A stretch of DNA of 64,000 bases from Congeria kusceri (GCA_027627225.1 CM051034.1:40653048-40717047); one strand, 5' to 3'; positions 26,386 through 38,540 are shown, counted from the first letter of the stretch. Numbers and translations are program-made. The notes: a model not told the origin generated them from the sequence alone.

Positions 26386-28690
26386 ATATGAAACAGAAAA
26401 AAACAGTACAAAATGTATGTATTTAAAGACTATTTTTGCCTAGTGGTGCAGATGTTAGATATACCGTGGTATGAGATCTGAAGAGACGTGGAACCCTCAT
26501 CGCATCTTCACCACGGTATCTCTCACATCTGTACCACAGACATTTAATTACTTTAAAACATAGAAATGTCACAAAAAAATTGTTTGCAATTACTTATTAC
26601 CCTTATGTTTGTTTATTTGGTGTTTGCCTATTGTACTAAATTCTTTTGTAATATATGTATTTCCTTTGTATGTCCATGTTTTTCTATGTACACGTGTGTT
26701 TGTGTGTGTTAAGTATGTGGGGAATGTGACATCTGTATATATTTTGTGGATATGACAGTGCGTGTGAATGTGTGTGTGCTGACACATGTGTATGGTGGAC
26801 ACATTTGTCAGTGCAGTTTTGTGTGTCTTCGTGTGGATGTGTGTGTGCTGACACATGTGTATGGCGGACACATTTGTCCATGCAGTTTCGTGTGTCTGCG
26901 TGTGGATGTGTGTGTGCTGACACGTGTATGGCGGAAACATTTGTCCGTGCAGTTTTGTGTGTCTTCGTGTGGATGTGTGTGTGCTGACACATGTGTATGG
27001 CAGACACATTTGTCCGTGCAGTTTTGTGTGTCTTCGTGTGAATGTGTGTGTGCAGACACGTGTATGGTGGACACATTTGTCCATGCAGTGTTGTGTGTCT
27101 TCGTGTGGATGTGTGTGTGCTGACACGTGTATGGCGGACACATTTGTCCGTGCAGTTTTGTGTGTCTTCGTGTGGATGTGTGTGTGCGGACACGTGTATG
27201 GCGGACACATTTGTCCGTGCAGTGTTGTGTGTCTTCGTGTGGATGTGTGTGTGCGGACACGTGTATGGCGGACACATTTGTCAGTGCAGTTTTGTGTGTC
27301 TTCGTGTGGATGTGTGTGTGCGGACACGTGTATGACGGACACATTTGTCCGTGCAGTTTTGTGTGTCTTCGTGTGGATGTGTGTGTGCTGAAACATGTGT
27401 ATGACGGACACATTTGTCCGTGCAGTTTTGTGTGTCTTCGTGTGGATGTGTGTGTGCTGAAACATGTGTATGACGGACACATTTGTCCGTGCAGTTTTGT
27501 GTGTCTTCGTGTGGATGTGTGTGTGCGGACACGTGTGTATGGCGGGCACATTTGTCCGTGCAGTTTTGTGTGTCTTCGTGTGGATGTGTGTGTGCGGACA
27601 CATGTGTATGGCGGACACATTTGTCCGTGCAGTTTTGTGTGTCTTCGTGTGGATGTGTGTGTGCTGAAACATGTGTATGACGGACACATTTGTCCGTGCA
27701 GTTTTGTGTGTCTTCGTGTGGATGTGTGTGTGCGGACACGTGTATGGCGGACACATTTGTCCGTGCAGTGTTGTGTGTCTTCGTGTGGATGTGTGTGTGC
27801 GGACACGTGTATGGCGGACACATTTGTCAGTGCAGTTTTGTGTGTCTTCGTGTGGATGTGTGTGTGCGGACACATGTGTATGGCGGACACATTTGTCCGT
27901 GCAGTTTTGTGTGTCTTCGTGTGGATGTGTGTGTGCTGAAACATGTGTATGACGGGCACATTTGTCCGTGCAGTTTTGTGTGTCTTCGTGTGGATGTGTG
28001 TGTGCTGAAACATGTGTATGACGGACACATTTGTCCGTGCAGTTTTGTGTGTCTTCGTGTGGATGTGTGTGTGCGGACACGTGTGTATGGCGGGCACATT
28101 TGTCCGTGCAGTTTTGTGTGTCTTCGTGTGGATGTGTGTGTGCGGACACATGTGTATGGCGGACACATTTGTCCGTGCAGTTTTGTGTGTCTTCGTGTGG
28201 ATGTGTGTGTGCTGAAACATGTGTATGACGGACACATTTGTCCGTGCAGTTTTGTGTGTCTTCGTGTGAATGTGTGTGTGCCGACACGTGTATGACGGAC
28301 ACATTTGTCCGTGCAGTTTTGTGTGTCTTCGTGTGGATGTGTGTGTGCGGACACATGTGTATGGCGGGCACATTTTTCCGTGCAGTTTTGTGTGTCCGTG
28401 TGGATGTGTGTGTGCGGACACGTGTATGGCGGACACGTGTCAGTGCAGTTTTGCGTATGTCTGCATGTGGATGTGTGTGTGCGGACACGTGTATGGCGGA
28501 CACGTGCCCGTGCAGTTTTGTGTGTGTCTGCGTGCGAATGTGTGTGAGCGGACACGTGTCCGTGCAGTTTTGTGTGTGTCTGCATGTGGATGTGCATGTG
28601 TGGACACGTGTATGGCGGACATGTGTCTGTGCAGTTCTGTGTTTGTGTGTGCGTGAATGTGTGCGTGCGGAAACACGTGTCCGTACAGTT
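26386..28690. repeat. GT-rich minisatellite module, unit 2 (69-bp array)
   Basis: The leading segment 26386-26760 repeats the start of unit 1. From about 26770 to 28690 there are ~28 copies of a unit near 69 bp (66-69) of the form tgcggacacatgtgtatggc, ggacacatttgtccgtgcag, ttttgtgtgtcttcgtgtgg, atgtgtgtg. Variants tgctgaaacatgtgtatgac and tgcggacacgtgtgtatggcg recur in the same order at 27387-27680 and 27935-28230, giving a higher-order period of ~548 bp. Because 69 is 23 codons, several frames stay open, the longest 637 codons on the minus strand. Confidence 0.92.
26445..26535. repeat. ~90-bp imperfect palindrome (hairpin or tiny MITE-like)
   Basis: ggtgcagatgttagatata-ccgtggt at 26445-26470 pairs with 26510-26535 with few mismatches, leaving a ~39-base centre. 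The copy in unit 1 (from 25705) keeps the left arm and centre but has lost most of the right arm. Confidence 0.6.
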
Positions 28691-29378
28691 GGGACTGGTC
28701 AAAGAAATGTATTAGCAGTTAAATCTTCATTACAAGTGAGTATATTTAGTAACACTGAAATAAATTTGCTTGCAGATCAATGGGTGGAAACTATTTGTAG
28801 AGTGTGATCTTGACTTTGGAGCTACTGACCTGTGTCTTGAGCGTGACAATACATCTCATGATGGTCAACATTTCTACCAGGTAATTTCAAAATACATCCA
28901 GAAATGACAGCGTAATTAACTTGACACGAAAAAGATCCCATTTTAACTTGTGAGTGTTACCTTGACTTTGAAGGTACAGACCTGGGTCTTCAGGCAACAC
29001 AATTTGTCTCATGATGATAAATATTTTTGCCTAGTTATTTCACAATTTCAAAAAATGACAGAGTAATTGACCATTTTGTTGATGGACGAATGCACACACG
29101 GAGGCACGTACGGACAGGGGTAACACTTAATGTCCCATAACCATTCTTTGAATGGCGGGGGCATAAAAAAGACTGATTACAACTTGACAAATGTCTGAAA
29201 AACAAACAAGGACCTGTATTGCTCCACTGGCTCAAGTGAGCAGGGGCAAATGGTTAAAGAAACGTAACTAGTGCAACAGACTTTTGAACCTTAAAGGAAA
29301 AAATTTTATGTATGTGGAGACATCATTTTTTTCTAATTTTATTTTAAATTATATCGTTTCTAACTGGAAAACGAAAAC
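28691..29378. other. dispersed repeat, no gene
   Basis: Two related blocks carry gaccttgacttt..ctactgacctg and gaccttgactttgaaggtac, followed by tgatggacgaatgcacacac and gaatggcgggggcataaaa. This wording is typical of mollusc dispersed repeats. No coding region is supported. Confidence 0.5.
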
Positions 29379-30055
29379 ACAACAACAAAAAGGCATCATC
29401 AAGCAGTGTGATGAAACAGGGGATGCTCTCGGTAGCTGGTGGCTTAAGTTTGCAACCCAACATGAGTACCAACCATCTGGAAAAAGTTGAAGGAGCTGCT
29501 ACCATTCCTCTCATTATGCCAAGTCTCTCAAGCAACCTCTTCTACAAGACAAGCAGCCATGTGTACAGTACCTGTGTGTGAAGCGCAATGCTCCACGCCA
29601 GCGAGACCTGACAAGTGACCAAGCCCAACCCCCAGCACCTGCATCTTAATGACAGAGCCATGATCAGACAGATCTGCAACATCAAGCCATAGAATGCAAA
29701 CAGTTTACGATCAAATTAACTACTGGAACAACTTGGTTTCAAGGACCTTGAATGCATTCTAAAGTAGAGAAGGCTCCGCTGCTATGTCATGTGAAAAGCT
29801 CCAGCAGTGCTGTCAAATGCAGCTGGAACTTACAAGTGTCTGGAAACGGTAGGCCTGGGCGGCTAAAGATGTTGTGGAGGGAGTTAGTAGAGAGAGATCA
29901 TAGGCAGTGGAGGCTTTAGGCCATTGACCCTCATGACAGAGCAGTTGGAGATCTAGTGTGAGATCTGCCATGTGTGCAGCTAGCCAGCTGTCTGAAAGGG
30001 AGCCCACCAGTGTGGTCAAAAGTAACCGTTAATGATCAGAACAGAACAGAACATA
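29379..30055 (+). pseudogene. degenerate non-LTR retrotransposon 3' end (reverse transcriptase tail)
   Basis: Conceptual translation shows fragments of the C-terminal part of a LINE reverse transcriptase, spread over shifting frames. Near 29480-29520 is a KKLKELLPFLS-like stretch; near 29650-29690 is NDRAMIRQICNIK, matching the well-known R-N-D-R-M-I-R-W-I-C region; near 29850-29960 is RPGRLKMLWRELVERD followed by DPHDRA, matching the GRPKKTW...D...DR..W tail. Several in-frame stops and frame changes make it dead. It ends in a short agaacagaacagaaca run at about 30036-30051, like the simple tails of some LINEs. Upstream RT domains are absent, consistent with 5' truncation. Confidence 0.7.
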
Positions 30056-31399
30056 TTATTTTGAATTAAGCATAAACAGCTGATCCTCAATTAGTATGAT
30101 AATGATTATAAATTATGTGGCATCTGCTTAGTTATGAGCAGTTTGAGAGCACATGATTACGCTTTGGATCTGACCCAGTAGTGTATGCATTACAAACAAA
30201 AGCTGTTTGTAAGGTTGTAAGTAATCTTTGAAATATCCAGATGGTGTGAACTGTTGGAAAGCCGAAACAGCAAAAAAAGCCAATTTAAAATCAATCAAGG
30301 GCCATAACTCCACAGTTTTTGGGTTGATTTGGTTGATTATCAAATTTGGCTGAGTTATTATGAGAACAAACATTTTTACACATTTTCATCATGTTTGGTG
30401 AAAATCAGATGAAAACTATTGGCCTTAGAGAAAAGAAACTAACATGGTCTAATGACTGATCAACCTACCAACATTTACAAACCAATATACCCTGACATTA
30501 GTGGGGGGGGGGGGATTAATGAGGACAAGATCCGTATTATCAACAACCAGCAACAACAACTATATACAGCAGACTACATTACTACTTACCATAATTCACT
30601 ACATCTATCATCAACAATCTGAAATAACTTATTATCCTAGAACAGAACGAACATCCATCATTTAGGAATAAGCAAAATATCTGTCAATCAGCTGTTATTA
30701 ACTGAAAGATTTATTTTATTCTTAGCTTCAATTTGTATAGTACCAATATGTTATTTTTACAATTTTACAACACCAGTTAAAAGGACCCTCATATTTTCTT
30801 TCTACAGTTTCTTAAAAACCTTAAATACAAACTTACCGTTAAACAATCACAGATACTATTTTCAACAAACTGTATTCTCCTGACCCTTCATTGGTAAAAT
30901 GCCAATTACAAAACCTGAAGATGCATATTAATTATCAATTAACCATAAGGTACACATTGACATTTGGGTATTTTCACTGAAATGGGGGGAAAGTTTATGG
31001 GGTCATACAAACGAAATATTGATTGAGCTTTGTATGCTGTTTACTTCCTCTTAAAATACGCCTAACATAATGTAGAAAATTACAAAAAAATATAGTTATA
31101 TTTAGCAACAACGTGGCTATCGTGGTACACAGTATTGGCCAAAATAATTTAGTCACTATGAGACTTAAATATGCATATTGTAGTCTTTTGCATTAAAATT
31201 CTCAAGTCACTTAACAGAAACACTACACTGTATTAAAAAGCTTAACTTTAGAACTTGCTGTATTAAGAATTCCAAATGTACTTTGCCATTACCTTTAGGC
31301 ATGTGTCAAGAACATAACAAAGCAAAAATATATATAAATCTATCCAAGAATGTCCATGGATCACACCATGTGTGAAGCAAGATCTCATCTTAGTATCTA
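30056..31399. other. AT-rich DNA, no gene seen
   Basis: There is no recognisable coding region or element. A run of 12 G lies at 30503-30514. Short frames have no domain. Confidence 0.45.
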
Positions 31400-31640
31400 C
31401 CAAACCTTGGCGCTGCCAGCTAACCAGAACATGTAGATGCGGGCTGGTCGAGTTGTCCACCAAACATGTAGATGCGGTCACCGTCTGAGCAAAATGTCCG
31501 CAAACATGTGTAGATGTGGAATAGACAAACATTTCCACAAGATCAGTACAGGTTGATCGATTTGGAAAAATTGTCCACCAGGATGTGTAGATGGATGCTT
31601 GTGTAGACTAGCAGACATCAGTAGACCAAATCTGTCTGTA
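31400..31640. repeat. short degenerate minisatellite
   Basis: Four or five irregular copies of a unit with catgtagatgcgg / catgtgtagatgtgg and ttgtccacca are spaced roughly 45-65 bp apart. The 91-codon minus-strand frame over this region comes from the repeat. Confidence 0.45.
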
Positions 31641-32540
31641 ACAAAAATAAATTAAACTCATTTTTTTCTAGAAGTGTTGCAATAAATGTACTTGTCAGAT
31701 ACAGTTTACATTGTTTTTTTAGTTGTTGGGTGTGGCTGGGCCCATTGGAAGGGGATATAATCCAAAGTTATAAATAAAAGAAATAACTGCTGTGACATAC
31801 CATATTCGTTCTAATAGACACATCGCAGCGTAATCATTTTACAGAGGGTGCACGGCAATTGAGGACTAAATTTTGACAAACGTAACATTTAAACAAGGGC
31901 ACCGCCTAAAGGTGCTGTTCTCGTATTTGATAAAACTCTGGGCTTTTGCTTATAGAAGAGGTTCATCACTGTTATTAAGTATGTTAAATTTCAAGTCAAT
32001 ACCTCTTATAAATATTGTTGAAAAAAGATCAATAACTCAAGCAAAATCCTTAACATTGCTACCTCCTCTTGTCTACAAAATGAGTTCATCACTGTGATCA
32101 AGTACTGTGAGTTTTAAGTCAATACATCATATGGTTATTAATAAATTGGACCTAAAAGAAAATTGTAAGTTTAAAAATGGGTAATAACTCCAACAAACTC
32201 CTTCAAAGAGTTCCTCCTCTTGTATGCTGAATGGGGTCAACACCATAAACAAGTTTCATTTTAATGTCTTTGAAAGTTATTGAGAAATGTTGTTTACCAA
32301 ACAATTGTCAAAATATGCCAAGTTGAAAGTCCAACCAAGGGCAGATAACTCTGGAAATACAAATCAAAGGGTAACCTGCCTTATTATAATGGCGTACCCT
32401 TTTGCGGTTAATAAATCAGAAAAGACATTAATTACAAAACATTCCAAATTTGTTTTTGTCTTGAAATGGCATTTACCATACTTTGAAAACAATCAAAACA
32501 TGAGGGCCCTGAGGGCCCTAGTACGCTCACCTGAGACCTT
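31641..32540. other. diverged ~150-bp dispersed repeats, no gene
   Basis: Two or three diverged units share tacctcctcttgt...aatgagttcatcactg / gttcctcctcttgtatgctgaatgg and caagtc/ttcatttt...aataactc. The pattern is like the neighbouring tandem families. No gene is seen. Confidence 0.45.
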
Positions 32541-33790
32541 GTAACCCAATTAGAATTTGGAACCCAAGGTGTGGCTTATTTTTATCCCAGGGGCATAATT
32601 TGAACAATCTTGAACAAAACTCTGGGCCTTGCAGTGCCAGGTAAAGATTTTAAAAGTAATTCTGCTATTTAAGTCTATATAAACCATGTGACCCGTTGGC
32701 GTGTTGCCAGATTTGACCCCAGGAGCATAATTTCAACAATCTTCGGACAGGACCAATATGCAATGTTACGTACTACATATAGGAAAGCTGTGGGCCTTGC
32801 CGTTTCTGAGGAGAGGAATTTTAAAGTCATTTTGCTATTTAAGTCTATATAAACCATGTGAGCAGTTTTGTCCCCAGGGACATAATTTGAACAATATTGT
32901 AGAGGACCACATATACATACCAAATATAAAACCTCTAAGCCTTGCAGTTTCAGAGGAGATTTTTAAAGTCATTTATACAAGTTTATTTAAACTATGTGAC
33001 CCCTGGGGTGTGGTCAGTTTTGACCCATGGGGCATAATTTGAACAATGTTTGTAGAAGACCACTATAGGATGTTACATACCAAATACGAAACATCTGGGC
33101 CTTACGTTTTCAGGAGAAGATTTTTAAAGACATTTTGCTGTTTAAGTTTATATAAACAATAAGACCCCTGCCGGTGGCCAGTTTTGACCCCTGGGGCATA
33201 ATTTGAACAATTGTTGTAGAGGACCACTATATGATGTTACATACCAAATAAGAAACCTATGGGCCTTGCGGTTTCTGAGGAGAAGATATTTAAGGTCATA
33301 TTGCTATACATTCTATATAAACCATGTGACTCCCGGGGCGTGGCCAGTTTTGACCCAAGGGGCATAATTTGAACAAACTTTGTAAAGGACCACTCAAGGA
33401 TGTTACAAACCAAATATGAAACCTCTGGGCCTTGCGGTTTCAGAGGAGATTTTAAATGTCATTTTGCTATATATTCTATATAAACCATGTAACCCCTGGG
33501 GCGTGGCCAGTTTTGACCCAAAGGGCATAATTTGAACAATCTTTGTAGAGTACCACTATAAGATGTTACATACCAAATTTGAAACCTCTTGGCTTTTTGG
33601 ATTCAGAGGAGAATATTTTTTGAGTCATTTTGCTATATATTCTATATAAACCATGTGATCCCCACGGCATGGCCAGTTTTGAACAATCGTTGTAGAGGAC
33701 CACTATAGGATGTTACATACCAAATATGAAACCTCTGGGCCTTGCGGTTTCAGATTTTTCACATTTAAAATCTATTTTTAGCTCTGGTGA
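32541..33790. repeat. ~165-bp tandem repeat block (copy A)
   Basis: About eight units contain aaaccatgtgaccc, gtggccagttttgaccc, ggggcataatttgaacaa, ggatgttacataccaaat and ctgggccttgcggtttcag. The cataatttgaacaa landmark falls near 32594, 32724, 32879, 33030, 33196, 33360 and 33526; spacing settles at ~165 bp in the later units. The block from about 32915 is repeated almost identically at 57509-58360. A relation to the ~160-bp satellite family reported across bivalves is possible but untested. Confidence 0.85.
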
Positions 33791-34291
33791 CCTACATATG
33801 CAGTGGACCGTAATGATTTGAACAACTTTGAACGAGGTTCAACCAATGATCATTCCTGTGAAGTTTGGTAAAAATCTGCCAAGTGGTTTAGGAGGAGATG
33901 TTGTTTGAATGAAAAGTTGACAACGGACACACGCACCCACGCATGGACCACGGACAACGGGTGATCACAAAAGCTCACCATGAGCACTTTGTTCTCAGGT
34001 GTGCTAACAAAAAAAGGTGCAAAATGTGCCAAACACCTGTGGGATAAAGAAAATTGACTGTGTTTGACATACAAACACTCAGCGCTTAATGGGTAATTTA
34101 AGGTGTTGACACTTCTCAACACCTCTCAATACAATATATAAAACAATATATTAAGTGTAGTGTGTCCGCATAATGCGATTATCATGACAAAAAATTTCCT
34201 CAAAATTTACAATCATGATGCATTTAGAAGCGTTTGTTTAGATTTTTTGTATTTAAATTGTAAACATCTCAAAAATTTTGGGGATGCACGT
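33791..34291. repeat. conserved 3' end of a dispersed repeat
   Basis: This stretch contains gaagtttggtaaaaatctgcc, gacaacggacacacgcaccc and gctcaccatgagcactttg, wording often seen at the end of mollusc dispersed repeats. It is identical or nearly so at 58390-58888. A 90-codon minus-strand frame appears in both copies only because of the duplication. Confidence 0.6.
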
Positions 34292-34559
34292 TTAACCCTT
34301 ACTGCGCGGGAACCGGGTAAACTCGGGTCCGGAATTTAGTGCAGTACGAACGGGAACCGAGTATACTTGTTTTCAATAGTGGTCTAATTTTAGTAGTTCC
34401 GGGAGTTTCCCCGATTTACGTCATCGGTATTTTTCAGTATTAACCAATAAAAAAAGGTCTTCCCTAATTTGAAACGATATGATTGGTCTTTATTTTTGAT
34501 TTTATGACGTCGAAATGTAAAATCAACAAGTCTTGAAATTCAGACCAAAACGAGACAAA

Positions 34560-34571
34560 GAAAATGGCGGA
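34560..34571 (+). promoter_or_regulatory. TISU/YY1-like start context of the piggyBac gene
   Basis: The start codon sits in GAAAATGGCGGA, close to the TISU consensus SAASATGGCGGC that combines a YY1-type initiator with a translation start in TATA-less genes. A CRE-like tgacgtc lies ~55 bp upstream. Confidence 0.45.
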
Positions 34572-35758
34572 CGTTAGTTTTGATGCAGAACTATTCTTTG
34601 GTAATTCGGACAGCGATTGTGATTTTGAGGAATTTGAAGGGTTTGATGAGCAAGATATACGTGATGTACAGCCTGGACAATTACCAGAATACGATGCTAA
34701 CCAGTTTGAAGGCGACAGAGAGTCTCCAGGTGACATGTTAGCAAATTGGTCGTCGAGTGTTGTTGAACCTTTGGTACCACCATTCGTTGCAGAAAGTGGT
34801 TTGTGCGTTGATTTGGAGATCGATTCAGTTCCATTAGACTATTTCTCGTTGTTTCTGAATGATGGGGACATGGATCATATTGCATTCGAAACGAATAGGT
34901 ATTTTGCACAGCAACGAGCCAAAAAGCAGCCGTCTCGTTTTTTGAGAATGAACTCTTGGTATGGCACTACTGGGCCTGAGATACGAAAATTTCTGGGCAT
35001 GACCATTGTTATGGGACTCATTGACAAACCTGCACTCAGCAATTACTGGTCTACTGACAAGCTGGTCTGCACTCCAGAGTTCAGCCATATGATGCCACGA
35101 GACAGGTTTCTGTCTTTGTTGTCATTTTTGCATTTGGCAGACAACACGACAGCACCCACTCGTGAACAAGAAGGCTTCGATCCGTTGTACAAGGTGTGTA
35201 TATATTCATAACTCAACACTTTACATGTATATTTTATTTGCCATCTTGAAATAAAAACATACCACAAGTTTATACATTTATTCTGCATATATGTGTTTAC
35301 AACAATGTTACATATCTACATTCAAATTTGACACAAGTCACATGAACAAATTGTCAGCCTATTTCAATAACCGAACGGTACCTAATTATTGTCTCACATT
35401 TTGTATGAAATTTTCTTTTAAAATTTTTAACACATAAAGCAACAGATACAATCAGTTCAACAAAGTAAAACAATAAAGTAACATATTTGTTATTCTGTCA
35501 TTTCAGGTGAGGCCCATCTACGACGTGGTAACAGCTCGCTTCAGGAACACGTACACTCCGGATCACAACATCGTGGTGGACGAAGGTATGGTGCCATGGA
35601 AGGGACGACTACGGTTCAGACAGTACATCCCAAACAAGCCCGACAGGTTTGGAGTGAAACTCTATGTGCTAAGTGAAAGCAAGTCAGGCTACATGTGTGA
35701 CTTTGACATTTACACAGGAGCAGATTACGACCCCGATCCTAATGCTGAGGACAGCTAA
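34564..35758 (+). pseudogene. truncated two-exon piggyBac transposase
   Basis: Exon 1 is 34564-35193 (210 codons) and exon 2 is 35507-35758. The intron starts gtgtgt and ends tttcag, and the join reads LYK|VRPIYD in frame, the usual spacing in PGBD-type proteins. The acidic N-terminus (FFGNSDSDCDFEEFEGFDEQD) and a core with EIRKFLGMTIVMG and WSTD are typical. The first catalytic Asp is residue 235, in NIVVDEGMVPWKGR. The frame stops after YTGADYD..NAEDS at residue 293. Homology continues for ~8 codons past the TAA (LGHSYGVVM-like) and then is lost, so the second and third catalytic Asp and the C-terminal Cys-rich finger are missing. The family is usually ~550-600 residues. A protein could be made but should not transpose. 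Confidence 0.85.
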
Positions 35759-35994
35759 CTCACCCTCGGACATTCTTACGGAGTTGTAATGTGTTGTGCC
35801 ATGCTTCATGAGGTATCACACTCTTGTGAACTACAAGATTGAAGACTCTGACTGAAAGTGAAACTGCTGAGCACTGTTTTTGTTGTGTAACAAAATGAAC
35901 TTTATATGGAGTATAACCAGTACATATCATAACACACCTGTATTTACCTGTAATTACCTTGCATACCTGTTAATAATGAAATAATCAAATCTTT

Positions 35995-36000
35995 AATAAA
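35995..36000 (+). terminator. AATAAA polyadenylation signal of the piggyBac element
   Basis: AATAAA lies 237 bp past the stop codon within the element, with more AT-rich copies nearby (aataaataaaaac). Confidence 0.45.
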
Positions 36001-36534
36001 TAAAAACAAATATTAAACAATTATTTGATGTAATGATGCTCTACAGAGTAAACTGGGTATTTTGTAATATGCATTGTTCAAGAAAAATGTTGCTACTCTT
36101 TACCAATAATGGACAGTCAAAACAATTTACCTGTATTGTTAATTAGGCAGTATTTTTGTCTATTTTATGTCAAAATTTAACAATTACAAGCTGTTTGTTG
36201 TACTCTCACATTGTTTTATTATTTATTAAATAAAAAAGAGAGATTTCTAATAATAAAGCTAATAAAATCGTTCATTTGTTGAATTTTACCTGTATTTATA
36301 AGTTTATCTCACCTGTACTGGTGTAAAAATAACGACAGGTGAAAACAAGTTGCGTCAAAATGTCCGTCTTTCAATTACCTACACATATTATATAGGTTTT
36401 ATATATCAAAGATAAACATATAATGGTGAAAATGAAGGTCAACTAACATGACTGTAAAACCAGGAATTCTCCCAAAAATAATCAGTACCAGGCTGCTGAT
36501 AAGCCAAATACATATTCAGCGCAGTAAGGGTTAA

Positions 36535-38540
36535 TAGGGCATGTGCATCAAATGGAACAAATATGGTATGCCTCTGAATGAGGTGTTAGTAAGTGCAACG
36601 GTTTGTCACCAGTGTATCTATGTTAACAAGAAACATCGAAATTCCACAAACACCAAATTTTTCTAATGAAATGTGTTAAATTCCGCACAAAAATATGATT
36701 TTTAGTAATGGTGACCCTGACCTCACCCAGGCCTAGATACAAGTTATCTACATATGAAGTTCCATTAAAATATCTAAGTGTGTTCTCAAGCTATTGAGTG
36801 GAAACTGTTAGTCTATTTGTAGTAATGGTGACCTTGTCCTTGACCACATCCACTCCATGCAACCTCAAGCAAGGTCTAGATATAAGATATCTATGTATGA
36901 AGTTTCATTAAAATATCTCAATGTGTTCTTCAGCTATTGAGCAGAAGCCGTTTCTTTTAATTGTTAGTAACAGTGACCTCGCCCTTGACTCTCACCCACC
37001 CTATAGGCAATCCCAAGACAGGTGCTCTTTTAACCAAGAATTTTGAAATTTTCGTTCAGGTTTTTATGTCAACATGGTCGAATTCGTGACAATGGCACTT
37101 TATTTATAGGGCTGCAGTCAGGATGTGAAGCGGCAGCCAGACTTGGATTGCTACCAACACACTCTTATGTTTTGATGTTTTGCAAGGAGAAACTACTCAA
37201 TTACGTTTGAGGCGTTATTTCTTAGGCGACACAGCAGACAACTCCATCTTAGAAAACAAAACAAATGCTCTTCGATATGGAGTTAAACCTTGAATGTATT
37301 ATGCTATCGATTGGCTTAGATTGTAGCGTCATATTAAATTAAACAGACTTAAGGCTATTCAGTTCACAGTAATGATAAGCAACAAGAGCTGACGGAGGAC
37401 AGCGCGCTCAACTTTTCTTATTCTCGTCAAAGTTACTGGCATTTATTTTTTTTAACTAGAAATAATAAATTCCTCAAAAACCAAATTTTTCTAGTGAAAT
37501 GCATTCAAGTCAGCACATCAATTAAATTTTTAGTAAAAGTGACCTTGACCTTGACCGCACGCACCCACCCCATTTGCAGTCCCAAGCAAGGGATATCGAT
37601 ATAAGGTATCATTATATTAAGCTTCATTAAAATATCTCAATGCATTCTCAAGTTATTGATCGGAAACCATTTTTCTATTTTTGGAAACAGTGACCTTGAC
37701 CTTGAACCCACCCACCCCATATGCAATCCCAAGCAAGGTCTCGATATAAGGTATCTCTGTATAGAGTTTCATTAAAATACCTCAATGCATTCTCAATCAA
37801 TTGAGCAGAAACCGTTTTTCTATTTTAAAAACAGTGACCTTGAGCATGACCCTATATGCAATCCCAAGGCAGGTCTCGATATAAGATATGTATGTATTCA
37901 ATTTCATTAAAATATCTCAATGCGTTCTCAAGTTATTAAGTGGAAACCGTTTTTCTATTTTTAGTAACAGTGAACTTGACCCCACCCACCCCATATGCAA
38001 TACCAAGTGAGGTCTCGATATAAGGTAAGTATGTTTAAAGTTTCATTTAAATATCTCAATAAGTTCTAAAGTTATTAAGCGGAAACTGTTTTTCTATTGT
38101 TAGTAACAGTGACCTTGACCCCACCCATCCCATATGCAATTCCAAGCGAGGGCTCGATATATGGTATCTATGTATTAAGTTTCATTAAAGTATCTCAATG
38201 CGTTCTCAAGTTATTGAGCGGAAACCATTTTTTTTATTTACAGTAACAGTGACCTTGACCTTGACCCCACCCACCCCATATGCAATCTCAAGTGAGGTCT
38301 TGATTTAAGGTATTTATGTATTAAGTTTTATTAAAATTATGTATTAAGTTTTACTAAAATATCTCAATTTGTTCTCAAGTTATTGAGCGTAAACAGTTTT
38401 TCTATTTTTAGTAACAGTGACCTTAACCCCATCCACCCCATATGCAATCCCTATCAAAGTCTCGCTTTAAGGTATCTATGTTTGCAGTTTCATTACAATA
38501 GCTTAATCTGTTTGTGAGTTAGAGAGTGGAAACAAAAAGT
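36535..38540. repeat. ~140-150-bp gtgaccttgacc tandem repeat (copy A)
   Basis: About ten units contain gtgaccttgacc, cacccaccccatatgcaatcc, gtctcgatataaggtatcta, agtttcattaaaatatctca and ttattgagcggaaaccgttt. The gtgacc landmark occurs near 36709, 36829, 36974, 37539, 37690, 37834, 37970, 38109, 38249 and 38417. The array is interrupted at about 37010-37520 by a non-repeat segment. One unit near 38330 carries a 22-bp internal duplication. Single diverged units also occur at 22.9-24.1 kb. Confidence 0.85.

Larger units (their letters stand above)
34292..36534. mobile_element. piggyBac-type transposon, 2235 bp, with TTAA target duplication
   Basis: The element spans 34296-36530. Its ends are cccttactgcgc and its exact inverse gcgcagtaaggg (12-bp terminal inverted repeats), flanked on both sides by TTAA (34292-34295 and 36531-36534). 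Copy B of the duplication has a single TTAA at the corresponding place (about 58885-58888), i.e. an empty or precisely excised site. TTAA targets and ends starting CCC are hallmarks of the piggyBac superfamily. A ~19-bp subterminal direct repeat (containing gggaaccg-gta) lies at 34300-34370. It encodes one truncated transposase and is probably non-autonomous. Confidence 0.95.

Noticed and set aside
26590..28503. 637-codon minus-strand frame (and many 120-540-codon frames nearby)
   Set aside because: It is produced by a 69-bp (23-codon) tandem repeat that keeps several frames open on both strands at once; low-complexity translation, no splice or start signals.
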